Part shown: one piece after another, positions 16,230 to 25,211 of the stretch | Layout of the letters: each line of letters starts with the position of its first letter | Numbering within the stretch: the stretch's first letter is position 1 | DNA from: Bog-473 sp963843365 | Lineage (GTDB): Bacteria > Actinomycetota > Acidimicrobiia > Acidimicrobiales > RAAP-2 | DNA: 64,000 nt | NCBI GenBank assembly: GCA_963843365.1 | Contig: CAWJKG010000002.1 | Span: 806,001-870,000 of the forward strand | Direction of reading: 5' to 3' | Position numbers and translations under genes: made by a program | The notes under the pieces: generated by a model | The model's input: the letters and a program-made list of their open reading frames with translations, nothing else | What the model was told of the DNA's origin: nothing | Database searches by the model: none

Positions 16230-17197
16230 TGGACGCCGCCGAGCGCGCGCTCTTCGCCGACGGGATCCGACTCGCCACGGCAGGCGCCTTCGACGCCGCG
16301 CTCGACGCCGCGCTCGACGCACTGGGCTGGGCCGACGCCCTCGAGGCCGACACGGCCACCGCCGTCGGCCTGCTCTTCGAAGCCCAGGGGGCGACGACGA
16401 GCCACTCGTCGGCCCTCGACCGGTTGCTGGCCTTTGCACTCGGCGTCGATGCGGCCGGCGTGGCGGACACCGCCGTGGTGTTGCCGCCGCTCCGCCGGAC
16501 CGACGCGCCGGGGCAGGTGGCGAACGGCCACTTCGTGGTGGACGGACTGGGCACCGCGGCGCTCGATCGCTGCAGCTCGGTGCTCGTCGTCGCCCAGCGC
16601 GCCGACGGTGCCGCGGGGACGGCGCTGCTCGTCGTGGAGCCGGCCCAGCTGCAACGGCGTCCCGTGCAGGGCCTCGACCCGGACCAGGGCCTCTCCCTCG
16701 TCACCGGCGCGGTCGAGCAGTCGTCGGTCATCGCCGCGGTGGACTGGCCGGCCGCCGTGGCACTCGGTCAGTTGGCACTCGGGCATCAGCTCGTGGGCAC
16801 CGGGCGCGCCATGCTGGAGCTGGCGCGCGACCATGCGCTGGCACGCGTCCAGTTCGGGCAGGCGATCGCCGGGTTCCAGGCGGTGCGCCACCGGCTGGCC
16901 GAGACCCTGGTGGCGCTCGAGGCAGCGGCCGCATTGCTCGACGCGGCCTGGGAGGAGCGCTCCGTCGTCACCGCGGCCATGGCCAAGGCCTTCGCCGGGC
17001 GGTCGGCCCGCGCCGCGGCCCGACACTGCCAGCAGGTCCTCGCCGGCATCGGCTTCACCACCGAGCACCCGCTCCACCGTTCCGTGCGGCGCACGCTCGT
17101 GCTCGACCAGCTGCTCGGCGCGGGGAGCGACCTGACCCGCCGGCTCGGGGCCGACGTGCTGCAGCAGGCCACGCTGCCGACCGCCTTCCCGCTCTGA
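16229..17197 (+). CDS. Acyl-CoA dehydrogenase-like partner subunit
   Basis: Shorter (322 residues), Ala-rich acyl-CoA dehydrogenase homologue with a degenerate N-terminal domain but a clear C-terminal helical domain: LGHQLVGTGRAMLELARDHALAR and VQFGQAIAGFQAVRHRLAE. It lacks both usual catalytic Glu motifs and the EGTxEIQ ending. This matches the non-catalytic, FAD-contributing partner in heteromeric bacterial acyl-CoA dehydrogenases. Translational coupling (TGATG) with the preceding subunit supports a 1:1 complex. A strong hairpin follows its stop directly. Confidence 0.88.
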   Translation: MDAAERALFADGIRLATAGAFDAALDAALDALGWADALEADTATAVGLLFEAQGATTSHSSALDRLLAFALGVDAAGVADTAVVLPPLRRTDAPGQVANGHFVVDGLGTAALDRCSSVLVVAQRADGAAGTALLVVEPAQLQRRPVQGLDPDQGLSLVTGAVEQSSVIAAVDWPAAVALGQLALGHQLVGTGRAMLELARDHALARVQFGQAIAGFQAVRHRLAETLVALEAAAALLDAAWEERSVVTAAMAKAFAGRSARAAARHCQQVLAGIGFTTEHPLHRSVRRTLVLDQLLGAGSDLTRRLGADVLQQATLPTAFPL

Positions 17198-17222
17198 CCC
17201 TCCCCCACCCGGTGGCGGAGGG
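17198..17222 (+). terminator. Hairpin after acyl-CoA dehydrogenase pair
   Basis: CCCTCC (17198-17203) pairs with GGAGGG (17217-17222), and CCAC/GTGG pair inside it, giving a long GC stem starting one base after the stop codon. There is no U-tract, so it would be a non-canonical actinobacterial terminator or an mRNA 3' stabiliser. Confidence 0.5.
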
Positions 17223-17252
17223 GCGGCGACGGGGCGGCCACGGGGCGGCGAC
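17220..17252. repeat. Three 11-base tandem repeats
   Basis: GGGGCGGCGAC, GGGGCGGCCAC and GGGGCGGCGAC follow head to tail (17220-17230, 17231-17241, 17242-17252), one base differing in the middle copy. They lie between the hairpin and the promoter region of the aldehyde dehydrogenase gene, and probably arose by slippage. Confidence 0.7.
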
Positions 17253-17332
17253 GGTCTCGCCGATTATGCTGATCACGCTTTTTGATAATTAGATTTCCAT
17301 CCGGTGAGACGCAAGCGAGACGGGGGTTGGGC

Positions 17333-18820
17333 GTGAGCGCAGCGGCACACCACGAGGCGCGGATGCTGGTGGACGGCAAGCTCGTGGAGTCCGAGACGGG
17401 CCGGACCTTCGACAACGTCAACCCGGCGACCGAAGAGGTCCTAGGCCAGGTGGCCGACGGGTCGCACGCCGACATGCACCGGGCCATCGACGGGGCCCGG
17501 CGCGCCTTCGACGAGACCGACTGGTCCAGCAACCGGGCGTTGCGGGCGCGCTGCCTCACCCAACTGCAGGAGGCGCTCGAGAAGGAGCGGGAGGAGCTCC
17601 GCGAGGAGCTGATCCTCGAGGTGGGATGCCCCCGGATGACGACGCACGCCAACCAGCTCGACATCCCGCTGGACGGCGCGCTGCGCTACCCCATCAGGCT
17701 GATCGACGAATTCCCCTGGCGCACCGACCTCAGCCCGATGAGTCGACCGCCGGGGCACGACGCAACACCCGCCAGATCTGGAAGGAGCCGGTCGGGGTCG
17801 TGGGCGCCATCGTCCCGTGGAACTTCCCGCTGGAGGTCACGCTCAACAAGCTCGGGCAGGCGCTGGCCACGGGCAACACGGTCGTGCTCAAGCCGGCGCC
17901 GGACACGCCGTGGAACGCGACCCGGCTCGGTCGCCTCGTCGCCGAGGAGACGGACTTCCCGGCCGGCGTCGCTCAACGTCGTGACCTCCGTCCGACCACC
18001 TGGTCGGCGAGGAGCTGACCCTGTCCCCCAAGGTCGACCTGATCTCCTTCACCGGATCGACCGCCGTCGGCAAGCGGATCATGGAGAAGGGCGGCGCCAC
18101 CCTGAAGCGCGTCTTCCTCGAGCTGGGCGGCAAGTCGGCGACCATCGTGCTCGACGACGCCGACTTCGCCACGTCCGTGCCGTCGGGGATCGCCGTGTGC
18201 TTCCACGCCGGCCAGGGCTGCGCCATTCAGACCCGCATGCTCCTGCCGCGCTCGCGCTACGAAGAGGGCGTCGAGATCCTGAAGGCAACGCTGTCGTCGG
18301 TCGCCTACGGCGACCCGCAGCGGCCCGACGTCCTGATGGGGCCGCTGATCTCGGCCCGCCAGCGCGACCGCGTGCTCGGCTACATACGACAAGGGCGTGG
18401 CGGAGGGGGCGACGCTGGCTCTCGGGGGCGGCCGGCCGGCCGACCTCCCGAGGGGCTGGTTCGTCGAGCCCACGCTCTTCACCGACGTCGACAACGCCAT
18501 GACGATCGCCCAGGAGGAGATCTTCGGCCCGGTGCTCGTCGTGATCCCCTTCGAGGACGACGACGACGCCGTGCGCATCGCCAACGACAGCGTCTACGGG
18601 CTGTCCGGCGGCGTCTTCTCCGGGTCGCTGGAGCGCTCGCTGGCCGTGGCCGAGCGCGTCCGCACCGGCACGTTCGCCGTCAACGGGGGCATGCCGGTCG
18701 GGCAGGCCGACATGCCCTTCGGCGGGCTACAAGCACAGCGGGATCGGCCGCCAGAACGGCCTCGCCGGGTTCGACCAGTACCTCGAGACCAAGTCGGTGG
18801 CCTGGCCGACGCCGCAGTAG
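17333..18820 (+). pseudogene. Aldehyde dehydrogenase family protein, five frameshifts
   Basis: NAD(P)-dependent aldehyde dehydrogenase of about 495 residues when read across the indels. Motifs appear in order: PWNFPLEV, FTGSTAVGKRIM (cofactor loop), LELGGKSA (catalytic Glu), the Cys nucleophile in HAGQGCAIQTR, EEIFGPVL and the ending MPFGG-YKHSGIGRQNGL. Frame changes fall near 17742 (-1), 17970, 17990, 18387 and 18727 (all +1); their sum is a multiple of three, and the codons between them are undamaged. Start GTG 17333. It would oxidise the aldehyde made by the downstream oxygenase. Either a very recent pseudogene or bad consensus. Confidence 0.82.
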
Positions 18821-18836
18821 GCCGGCGGGGACCCAC

Positions 18837-19922
18837 GTGACGCGACCACGCCCCGTCCTGCGCGAGCACGGCTACCACTCGCTCCGGGTCGCCCGAGTCG
18901 TCCGCGAGACGGCCGACGCCAGCTCCTTCGTCCTGGACGTCCCGGCCGACCTGGCGGAGACCTTCCGCTACCGCCCCGGGCAGTTCTGCACGTTCCGTGT
19001 ACGCATCGACGGCGTCGAGCAGCTTGCGCTCCTACTCCATGTCGAGCGCGCCGGGCAGGGACGAGGACCTGGCGGTCACCGTCAAGCGCGTGCCGGGCGG
19101 GGTGGTCTCCAACTGGTTCATCGACAACGTGCGCGGCCGGGGGACGTGTCGAGCTCACCAAGCCCGCCGGCGTCTTCTGCCCCCAGGAGACCGGGCGCCC
19201 GGTGCTGGGCTTCTGCGGCGGCAGCGGCATCACGCCGGTGCATGTCGATCACCAAGACGTGCTCGCGGCGACGCCGCGCCCCGTCCGCCTTCTCTACGCC
19301 AACCGTGACCGCGACAGTCGGTCATCTTCGGCGACGACCTGGCGGGCCTTGTGCGCCCGCCACGCCGGAGCGGCTGGAGGTCCGCCGCCACCTCGACACC
19401 GACAGCGGGTTCCTGACGGACCGGGGACATCGAGGCATTCGTCGGCGGATCACCCCGAGGCCGACTGCTACATCTGCGGACCGGGCGCCTTCATGGACCT
19501 GGTGGAGACCGGCGCTCCGGAGGGCCTCGGCATCGCCCAGGACCGCATCTTCATTGAGCGCTTCCTGGTGGACAGCAGGAGAAGACCGCGGCCGGTCGCA
19601 TCGACGCCGGAGCCGCCGCGGCGACGGATGCAATGCCTCGCCGACGAGGTGACGGTGATCCTCGGCGGCAAGAAGTCGGTGGTCGGACTATCAGCCCGGT
19701 GACACGCTGCTCGAGACGGCACGCCGCGGCGGCCTGCGCCCGCCCTTCTCCTGCGAGGCCGGCAACTGCGCCACCTGCATGGCCTTCTTGAAGGAGGGCG
19801 CCGTGACGATGCGGGCCAACAACGCGCTCACGCCCGAAGAGGTGGAGGAGGGCTGGGTCCTGACCTGTCAGAGCCTGCCGCGTGGCAGCCCGACGCTCGT
19901 GGTCGAGTACGAGGCGCTGTAG
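18837..19922 (+). pseudogene. Ferredoxin-NAD(P) reductase with C-terminal 2Fe-2S domain (KshB/oxygenase-reductase type), many frameshifts
   Basis: Electron-transfer partner for an oxygenase. In order: FAD domain with RYRPGQFCTFRV and RSYSMSSAP, NAD domain with LGFCGGSGITPV and CYICGPGAFMDLV, and a plant-type 2Fe-2S domain with CEAGNCATCMAFLKEGAVTM and TCQSLP (C-x4-C-x2-C...C). At least eight frame changes can be placed (near 19040, 19140, 19240, 19255, 19318, 19360, 19425, 19590 and 19685 among others), yet each segment between them is a good match to the family. GTG 18837 follows the aldehyde dehydrogenase stop by 16 bases. It probably serves the Rieske oxygenase encoded opposite. Confidence 0.82.
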
Positions 19923-19929
19923 GGCGCGC

Positions 19930-19950
19930 GCCCGGGTTCAGGGCCCGGGC
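19930..19950. terminator. Bidirectional hairpin between convergent genes
   Basis: GCCCGGG (19930-19936), seven-base loop, CCCGGGC (19944-19950), directly between the stop of the forward reductase gene and the stop of the reverse hypothetical gene. No T-tract, but the location fits a shared terminator. Confidence 0.5.
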
Positions 19951-19954
19951 TCGC

Positions 19955-20286
19955 TCAGGCAGGTCCAGGTACGCCGGCCCGGCTGTCGGGCACCCGCTGC
20001 TGGCCCCAGCACTCGACCGGGAACGACACCATCACCATGGAGTACAGGAGGTGCAGCAGGTTGCAGCGCGTCGTCGCGGCAGGTCGTCGAGCGGGAGCTT
20101 GTCGAGTAGGTCATCGCCTCCTCGGCCCTGCGGCGTGACCGCGTCGTAGAAGGCCTGGATGTCGTCCATCGGCTCGGCCAGGCGCTGGGCGAAGCGCTCG
20201 GGCTCGGTGGCCAGGCACCACGTGGCGGCGAACGGCTCGAGGTCGGCGAACTCGGTCGGGAGCAACGTCTCGGCCATGTCGGTCAT
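19955..20286 (-). pseudogene. Small conserved-looking hypothetical protein downstream of Rieske oxygenase, one frameshift
   Basis: About 110 residues after correcting one missing base near 20085; I do not recognise the family. The N-terminal part (MTDMAETLLPTEFADLEPF) is acidic and the rest predicts helix, including DDIQAFYDAVTPQGR, and after correction CNLLHLLYSMVMVSFPVECW. The ATG at 20286 overlaps the TGA of the Rieske gene (ATGA), so it is co-translated and probably helps that oxygenase. The size suggests a small subunit or assembly factor, but it lacks an NTF2-like beta-subunit pattern that I can see. Confidence 0.5.
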
Positions 20287-21564
20287 ACCTCCGCCGTCTG
20301 GAGCTTCGTGTAGTCGTCCACCCACTCGGCCGCCACCTTGTGCAGATGGCGGCACAGGACCTCCTGGTCGTTCAGCGGGAAAACGCTCCAGCACGCGCGA
20401 CTCGAGCATGGACTGCGTGGCCTGGAGCGTGTTGGCGTCCTGCAGCCCGTACTCCTTGAAGGAGACGGCCGCGATCTCCTGCGCCACGCCGCTCGCGGGC
20501 CGTCTTCGGCGGGACGAAGTAGAGCGTGCCCTTCGAAGACGTGCGTGTTGTGCGACGTCGGCCAGTAGTGGTACGTCAGGTACCAGCTCTGGCCCCAGAC
20601 GAGGATCACGAAGTTGGGAAAGATCTGGAAGGAGTCGAGTCCCCACGGATCGCATCCGGCCGGGTTGATGCCCGCCGCTTTCTGCGTCGTAGCCCGAGGT
20701 CGGGCGATGTCCCACGGGCCGAACAGCCCGCTGCGCGTGATGATCTCCATGGGTTTGAGCATGTTGGGCGGCAGCGTCCACGGGTGGACGCCTGCCGTGC
20801 TGACGACGCGGTGCGGACCGTCGATGTGGTACGCCGGCGCCTCGAAGCCGGCCTGCTGCCTGCGCGTCGACCAGTCGGGCGGCGTCTGCTTCGCGTGGAG
20901 AACGGTGCGTGGTAGAACTCCTGGAAGGCGTCCATGTAGAGCTTCCAGTTGCTCTTCACCGTCGGCCCGGTAGAACCAGCGCTCGCTCTGCGGTGCGAAC
21001 GGGTAGTTCTCGAAGCTTGGTCACCATCGGGCCGAGGAAGTCGACGCAGTGACTGCTCGGGCTCCTCGGCCAGGTTCACGAAGATGAAGCCGGCCCACAC
21101 GTCGCAGTGAACCGGGAACGAGGCCGTAGTCGTCCTTGTCGAGGTTGAAGAACTCCTGCTCCTGTTGGACGAACGAGAGCGAGCCGTCGAGGTCGTAGCG
21201 CCAGCCGTGGTACTTGCAGACGAACTGGCGCGCACATGCCGCTCGTCTCCTCTTCGGGGTAGTCGCTCCAGACGAGCTTGTTGCCCCGGTGCCGGCAGAC
21301 GTTGTGAAAGGCCCGCACCTCGCCCTGGCTGTCGCGCACGATCACGACCGAGGTCTTCGCCACGACGAGCTCCTTGGTGAAGTAGCTGCCGTTGCGCGGG
21401 AGCTGCTCCACCCGGCCCACGTTCAGCCAGGCCCGCTTGAACATGGCCTCGCGCTCGAGCTCGTAGAACTCCGGCGAAATGGAGTCCTCGTAGGAGATGG
21501 GCTCTGTCCCGAGCTCGAAGTGCTCCGTCCAGCTGCCCTCTGGCGGCTTGGGCCAACGTGGCAT
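20283..21564 (-). pseudogene. Rieske 2Fe-2S aromatic-ring-hydroxylating type oxygenase, alpha subunit, about ten frameshifts
   Basis: Terminal oxygenase of about 420 residues when reading frames are joined. The Rieske cluster ligands are in CRHRG and, after a frame change near 21235, VCKYHGW; the mononuclear iron site shows in YMDAFQEFYHAP(V)LH (H-x4-H). The second half includes CDPWGLDSFQIFPNF and FKEYGLQDANTLQATQSML. Frame changes lie near 21235, 21115, 21050, 21015, 20970, 20900, 20530, 20500 and 20390, nearly all single-base insertions. Together with the reductase and aldehyde dehydrogenase it would form a complete hydroxylation/oxidation unit. Divergent from the P450 operon across a perfect palindrome. 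Confidence 0.82.
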
Positions 21565-21710
21565 CGGTGGGGTCCTCCCGGCGTGGCGTGCGGTGACGGG
21601 GGTGATGGTAGCACCCCTCTCTACAGGTGAGAAGGGCGTTTCCAGGCGCCGGGGCCACCGGCTCGGGCCCGCGCGTGGTGCCTCCCGCATGCGTGGTGGA
21701 GCACCCGGGC

Positions 21711-21740
21711 CATTTGGTGTCATAGTGCTGACACCAAATG
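21711..21740. promoter_or_regulatory. Perfect 12+12 inverted repeat, strong operator candidate
   Basis: CATTTGGTGTCA (21711-21722), TAGTGC, TGACACCAAATG (21729-21740). It lies 16 bases before the P450 start and 147 bases before the Rieske start. A TetR gene is third in the P450 operon and is the obvious candidate to bind it. The arms are far longer than chance would give in this GC-rich DNA. Confidence 0.7.
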
Positions 21741-21756
21741 CATTCAGGGGGCCGCC

Positions 21757-22956
21757 GTGACCACGACCAGCAGCAGCGACGTCTACTACGACACCTACGA
21801 CGTCGACATCAACGCCGACCCCTACCCCGTCTACCGGCGGCTCCGCGAAGAGGCGCCCGTCTATTACAACGAGACGCACGACTTCTTCGCCGTGAGCCAC
21901 TTCGCCGACGTGGAGAAGGGCCTCCTGGACGCCCAGACCTACATTTCGGGCAAGGGCGGCATCATCGAGCTGATCAAGGCGGACATTGAGATGCCGCCGG
22001 GCGTCATCATCTTCGAGGACCCGCCGACCCACACCATTCACCGGCGCCTCCTGTCGCGGGCCTTCACCCCGCGTCGGGTCGCCGAGCTCGAGCCGAAGAT
22101 CCGCGAGTTCTGTGCCCAGAGCCTGGACCCGCTCGTCGGGGCCGAGCGGTTCGACTTCATCGCCGACCTCGGCGCGCAAATGCCCATGAAGGTGATCAGC
22201 ATGCTCCTCGGCATCCCGGAGAGCGACCAGGAAGCGGTGCGCGACCACGTGGACGCCAACCTGCGCACGGAAGCGGGCGAGCCCATGCGGGTCTCGGAGA
22301 ACTTCGTGACGGGCGCCATGTTCGCCGACTACGTCGACTGGAGGGCGGACCACCCGTCGGACGACATCATGACCGAGCTCCTGCACGTCGAGTTCACCGA
22401 CGAGACCGGCACCGTCCGCAAGCTGACCCGCAACGAGCTCCTCACGTACCTCGAGGTACTCGCCGGCGCGGGCAACGAGACGACGACCCGGCTCATCGGG
22501 TGGACGGCCAAGGTGCTGGCCGACCACCCGGACCAGCGCGCCGAGCTGGTCGCCGATCCCTCGCTCATCCCCAATGCCATTGAGGAGATCCTGCGCTACG
22601 AGTCGCCGGCACCCCACGTCGGGCGCTGCGTGGCGCGCCAGGACCTGGTCGTCCACGGCACCGAGGTCCCGGCGGGGAGCGTGATGCTCTTCCTCCTCGG
22701 CTCGGCCAACCGGGACGATCGCCGGTTCCCGAACGGCGACGCCTTCGACATCCACCGCCAAGACGGCCGCCACCTCACCTTCGGCAACGGGATCCACCTC
22801 TGCATGGGCGCGGCACTGGCCCGCATGGAGGGGGTGATCGCACTCGAGGAGGTCCTGGCCCGCATTCCGGAGTGGGACGTCGACATCGAACACGCCCGGC
22901 TCTCCCCCACCTCGACCGTCCGGGGTTGGGAGACGCTGCCGGTCACCACGAAGTAG
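21757..22956 (+). CDS. Cytochrome P450
   Basis: Soluble heme monooxygenase of 399 residues, starting at GTG 21757. I-helix oxygen-activation motif AGNETTTRL, ExxR in EEILRYES, and heme loop FGNGIHLCMGAAL with Cys 349 as axial ligand. The N-terminus reads INADPYPVYRRLREEAP, the common actinobacterial form (CYP families acting on terpenes, steroids and fatty acids). It is first in an operon with an SDR and a TetR, so it probably makes an alcohol that the SDR oxidises. Its ferredoxin partner is not visible nearby. Substrate unknown. Confidence 0.95.
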   Translation: MTTTSSSDVYYDTYDVDINADPYPVYRRLREEAPVYYNETHDFFAVSHFADVEKGLLDAQTYISGKGGIIELIKADIEMPPGVIIFEDPPTHTIHRRLLSRAFTPRRVAELEPKIREFCAQSLDPLVGAERFDFIADLGAQMPMKVISMLLGIPESDQEAVRDHVDANLRTEAGEPMRVSENFVTGAMFADYVDWRADHPSDDIMTELLHVEFTDETGTVRKLTRNELLTYLEVLAGAGNETTTRLIGWTAKVLADHPDQRAELVADPSLIPNAIEEILRYESPAPHVGRCVARQDLVVHGTEVPAGSVMLFLLGSANRDDRRFPNGDAFDIHRQDGRHLTFGNGIHLCMGAALARMEGVIALEEVLARIPEWDVDIEHARLSPTSTVRGWETLPVTTK

Positions 22957-22969
22957 CGGGGAGGATCCC

Positions 22970-23710
22970 ATGGGACTCTTGGACGGCAAGGTCGCCGTGA
23001 TCACCGGTGCGGGCTCGGGCATGGGCAAGGCGTCCGTCAAGGTCTTCGTGCGGGAAGGGGCCAAGGTCGTGGCCGCCGACATCAGCGGCGCCGAGGAGGC
23101 CACCGCGTCCGAAGTCGGCGCCGACGTCCTCCCGGTGCACTGCGACGTGACCAAGGAAGCGGACGTCGAGGCGCTGATGGCGGCGGCCGAAGAAAGGTTC
23201 CGGCGCGTCGATGCCGTGCTGAACGTGGCCGGGATTGCGGACGGCGGCATGCTGGCCGACCTCGACATGGCGCTCTACGACCGGCTCATGGACGTCGACC
23301 TGCGCGGCGTGATGCTCGGCATGAAGCACGGCATCCGCTCCCTCCTGAAGACGGGCGGCGGTTCCATCGTCAACTGGTCTTCTGTCGGAGGCCTCAACGG
23401 CGCTCCCGGCACCAGCGTCTACTCGGCCGCCAAGCACGGGGTCATCGGCGCCACCAAGGCCGCCGCCATTGAGTACGGCACCCAGGGCATCCGGGTGAAC
23501 GTCATCTGTCCCGGCTTCATCCTCACCGAGATCATGGCGCAGGGGGCCGAGGACTTCATTCCCGACATCGCCGCCAAGGCAGCCCTCAACCGGGCCGGCG
23601 AATCCCCCGAGGTGGCCGAAGTCGGCGCCTTCCTGGCCTCGGACAGGGCCTCCTACGTCACCGGCGCCGTGATCCCGGTGGACGGAGGCTGGTCGGCCAA
23701 GCTGGCGTGA
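22970..23710 (+). CDS. SDR family oxidoreductase
   Basis: Classical 246-residue SDR behind GGGGAGG. TGAGSGMGKA (12-21), NVAGIADGG, catalytic Ser in NWSSVGG, YSAAKHG (Tyr/Lys) and the C-terminal YVTGAVIPVDGGWSAKLA are all in place; Asp after the second strand (AADIS) suggests NAD. It sits 13 bases after the P450 and overlaps the TetR start by 4 bases, so all three are one transcript. Most likely it oxidises the P450 product to a ketone. Confidence 0.93.
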   Translation: MGLLDGKVAVITGAGSGMGKASVKVFVREGAKVVAADISGAEEATASEVGADVLPVHCDVTKEADVEALMAAAEERFRRVDAVLNVAGIADGGMLADLDMALYDRLMDVDLRGVMLGMKHGIRSLLKTGGGSIVNWSSVGGLNGAPGTSVYSAAKHGVIGATKAAAIEYGTQGIRVNVICPGFILTEIMAQGAEDFIPDIAAKAALNRAGESPEVAEVGAFLASDRASYVTGAVIPVDGGWSAKLA

Positions 23711-24339
23711 CGAGCACCGAACATGCCCGGTCCGTGCCGGGGCGACGCTCCTACGACAGCACCCTGCGGCGCCAGCGGGCGGCCGAGACCCGGGCCCGCA
23801 TGATCGCCGCGGGGTCCGATCTGCTGCACGGCTCCTCGGTGCGGGACTGGCAGGCGCTGACCATCAGGGCCGTGGCCGAGAAAGCGGGGGTCAACGAGCG
23901 CACCGTCTACCGCCACTTCGCCAACGAGCAGGGGCTGCGCGACGCGGTGATGCACGAGTTCGAGGAGGAGGCCGGGATCGACCTGCGCGGCATGCAGCTC
24001 GAGGACGTGGCCGACGTGACCGCCCGCATCTTCAGCCACGTTTCGTCCTACCCCCCCGACGCGCGGCAGCCGCTCGATCCGACACTCCTCGACGCGAAGC
24101 TGCGCCAGCACGACGCGCTCCTGGCCGCCGTGCGCGCACGCGCCGAGGCATGGTCGGCGGCCGATCGCCGCGCCGCGGCGGCGGTGCTGGACGTGCTCTG
24201 GAGCGTCGCCAGCTACGAGCGCATGGTGGTGGACTGGCAGATGGAGCCGGCCGAGGCCACCCGCGGACTCACGTGGGTGATCGAACTGGTCCGCCGGGCC
24301 ATCGAATCGAGTCCCGAGGGGCCGCTCCGGACCGGATGA
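23707..24339 (+). CDS. TetR/AcrR family transcriptional regulator
   Basis: Repressor of 210 residues starting at GTG 23707, inside the stop of the SDR gene (GTGA). The helix-turn-helix is at about 50-75 (IRAVAEKAGVNERTVYRHFANEQ). Being the last gene of the P450-SDR operon makes feedback control of that operon likely, with the palindrome at 21711-21740 as site. Effector unknown, presumably the P450 substrate or product. Confidence 0.9.
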   Translation: MTSTEHARSVPGRRSYDSTLRRQRAAETRARMIAAGSDLLHGSSVRDWQALTIRAVAEKAGVNERTVYRHFANEQGLRDAVMHEFEEEAGIDLRGMQLEDVADVTARIFSHVSSYPPDARQPLDPTLLDAKLRQHDALLAAVRARAEAWSAADRRAAAAVLDVLWSVASYERMVVDWQMEPAEATRGLTWVIELVRRAIESSPEGPLRTG

Positions 24340-24365
24340 CGCTCGCGCTCACGACGTCGGCGTGT

Positions 24366-24389
24366 CCCGGACCGAGGGTGAGCTCCGGG
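24366..24389. terminator. Weak hairpin after P450-SDR-TetR operon
   Basis: CCCGGA (24366-24371), twelve bases, TCCGGG (24384-24389), 27 bases after the TetR stop. It may end the operon transcript. The rest of the 170-base gap to the next gene shows nothing recognisable. Confidence 0.3.
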
Positions 24390-24509
24390 TCCGACGGCAG
24401 CGCCGGAGGAAGGCGCGGCGCCACGGGGTCTCCGCTCTGTTTCCGCGCCATCGCAGGAGCATACGGTGCACCCTGCGTCGCGCAGCCCCCGTCGACGTAC
24501 CCTGGGCCC

Positions 24510-25202
24510 GTGCACGAGCCCGGACCTCTCCTCGCTGCGGGCCGCGACGCCGACATCTTCGAGTACGGCCCCGGACTCGTCCTGCGGCGGTCGCGGAACG
24601 AGCGGTCCGTGTCCACCGAAGCGCGCGTGATGGAGTTCGTCCGCGCCAGGGGTTACCCGGTTCCGGCGGTGCAGGAGGTCAGCGACGACGGCCTCGACAT
24701 GGTGATGGAGCGCATCGAAGGCAGCACCATGGTCGAGGTGCTGGGCCGGCGGCCGTGGAGCGCCGGCCGGTTGGGTCGGGAGCTCGGCGACCTCCACCGT
24801 GCCCTGCACGCGATGGAGGCGCCCGACTGGCTCGACGACGCACCGGTGGGCCGGGGCGACCGGCTCGTGCACCTCGACCTGCATCCGCTCAACGTGATGC
24901 TCGGCCCGCAGGGGCCTGTGGTGATCGACTGGACCAACGCCCGCCGCGGCGACCCGTCCATCGACGTGGCGCTCAGCTGGGCGATCCTCTGCGCCGGCCA
25001 GGTCGAGATGAACTGGCTCATGAGCCGGGTGGCCGCGCGTGTCCGGGCGGCCCTCATCGCCGGCTTCCTCGGCGCCGTGGACGAGGGCGCCGCCCGGGGC
25101 GTCCTACGGCAGGCCGTGACGTGGAAGGCCCGGGACGCCAACCTGTCCCCCGAGGAGCAGGCGGGCATGTGGCGCCTCGTGGAAGCGGTCGAGGCTCCCT
25201 AG
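24510..25202 (+). CDS. APH-family phosphotransferase
   Basis: Kinase-like protein of 230 residues. The N-terminal lobe is minimal (GRDADIFEYGPGLVLRRSR), while the catalytic loop HLDLHPLNVML and the metal site VVIDWTNARRGDP are complete. Members phosphorylate sugars, antibiotics or acyl-CoA-linked hydroxyls. Unlike the kinase at 4658 it has no acyl-CoA dehydrogenase partner beside it. GTG 24510 is chosen because the upstream sequence shows no coding pattern. It precedes a small hydrolase by 9 bases, probably co-transcribed. Substrate open. Confidence 0.85.
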   Translation: MHEPGPLLAAGRDADIFEYGPGLVLRRSRNERSVSTEARVMEFVRARGYPVPAVQEVSDDGLDMVMERIEGSTMVEVLGRRPWSAGRLGRELGDLHRALHAMEAPDWLDDAPVGRGDRLVHLDLHPLNVMLGPQGPVVIDWTNARRGDPSIDVALSWAILCAGQVEMNWLMSRVAARVRAALIAGFLGAVDEGAARGVLRQAVTWKARDANLSPEEQAGMWRLVEAVEAP

Positions 25203-25211
25203 GCTCGCCCC

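Noticed and set aside
17700..21300. Recoding or a new genetic code in the indel-rich block
   Set aside because: The frame changes have no common sequence context, no new codon reassignment is implied, and flanking genes use the standard code.
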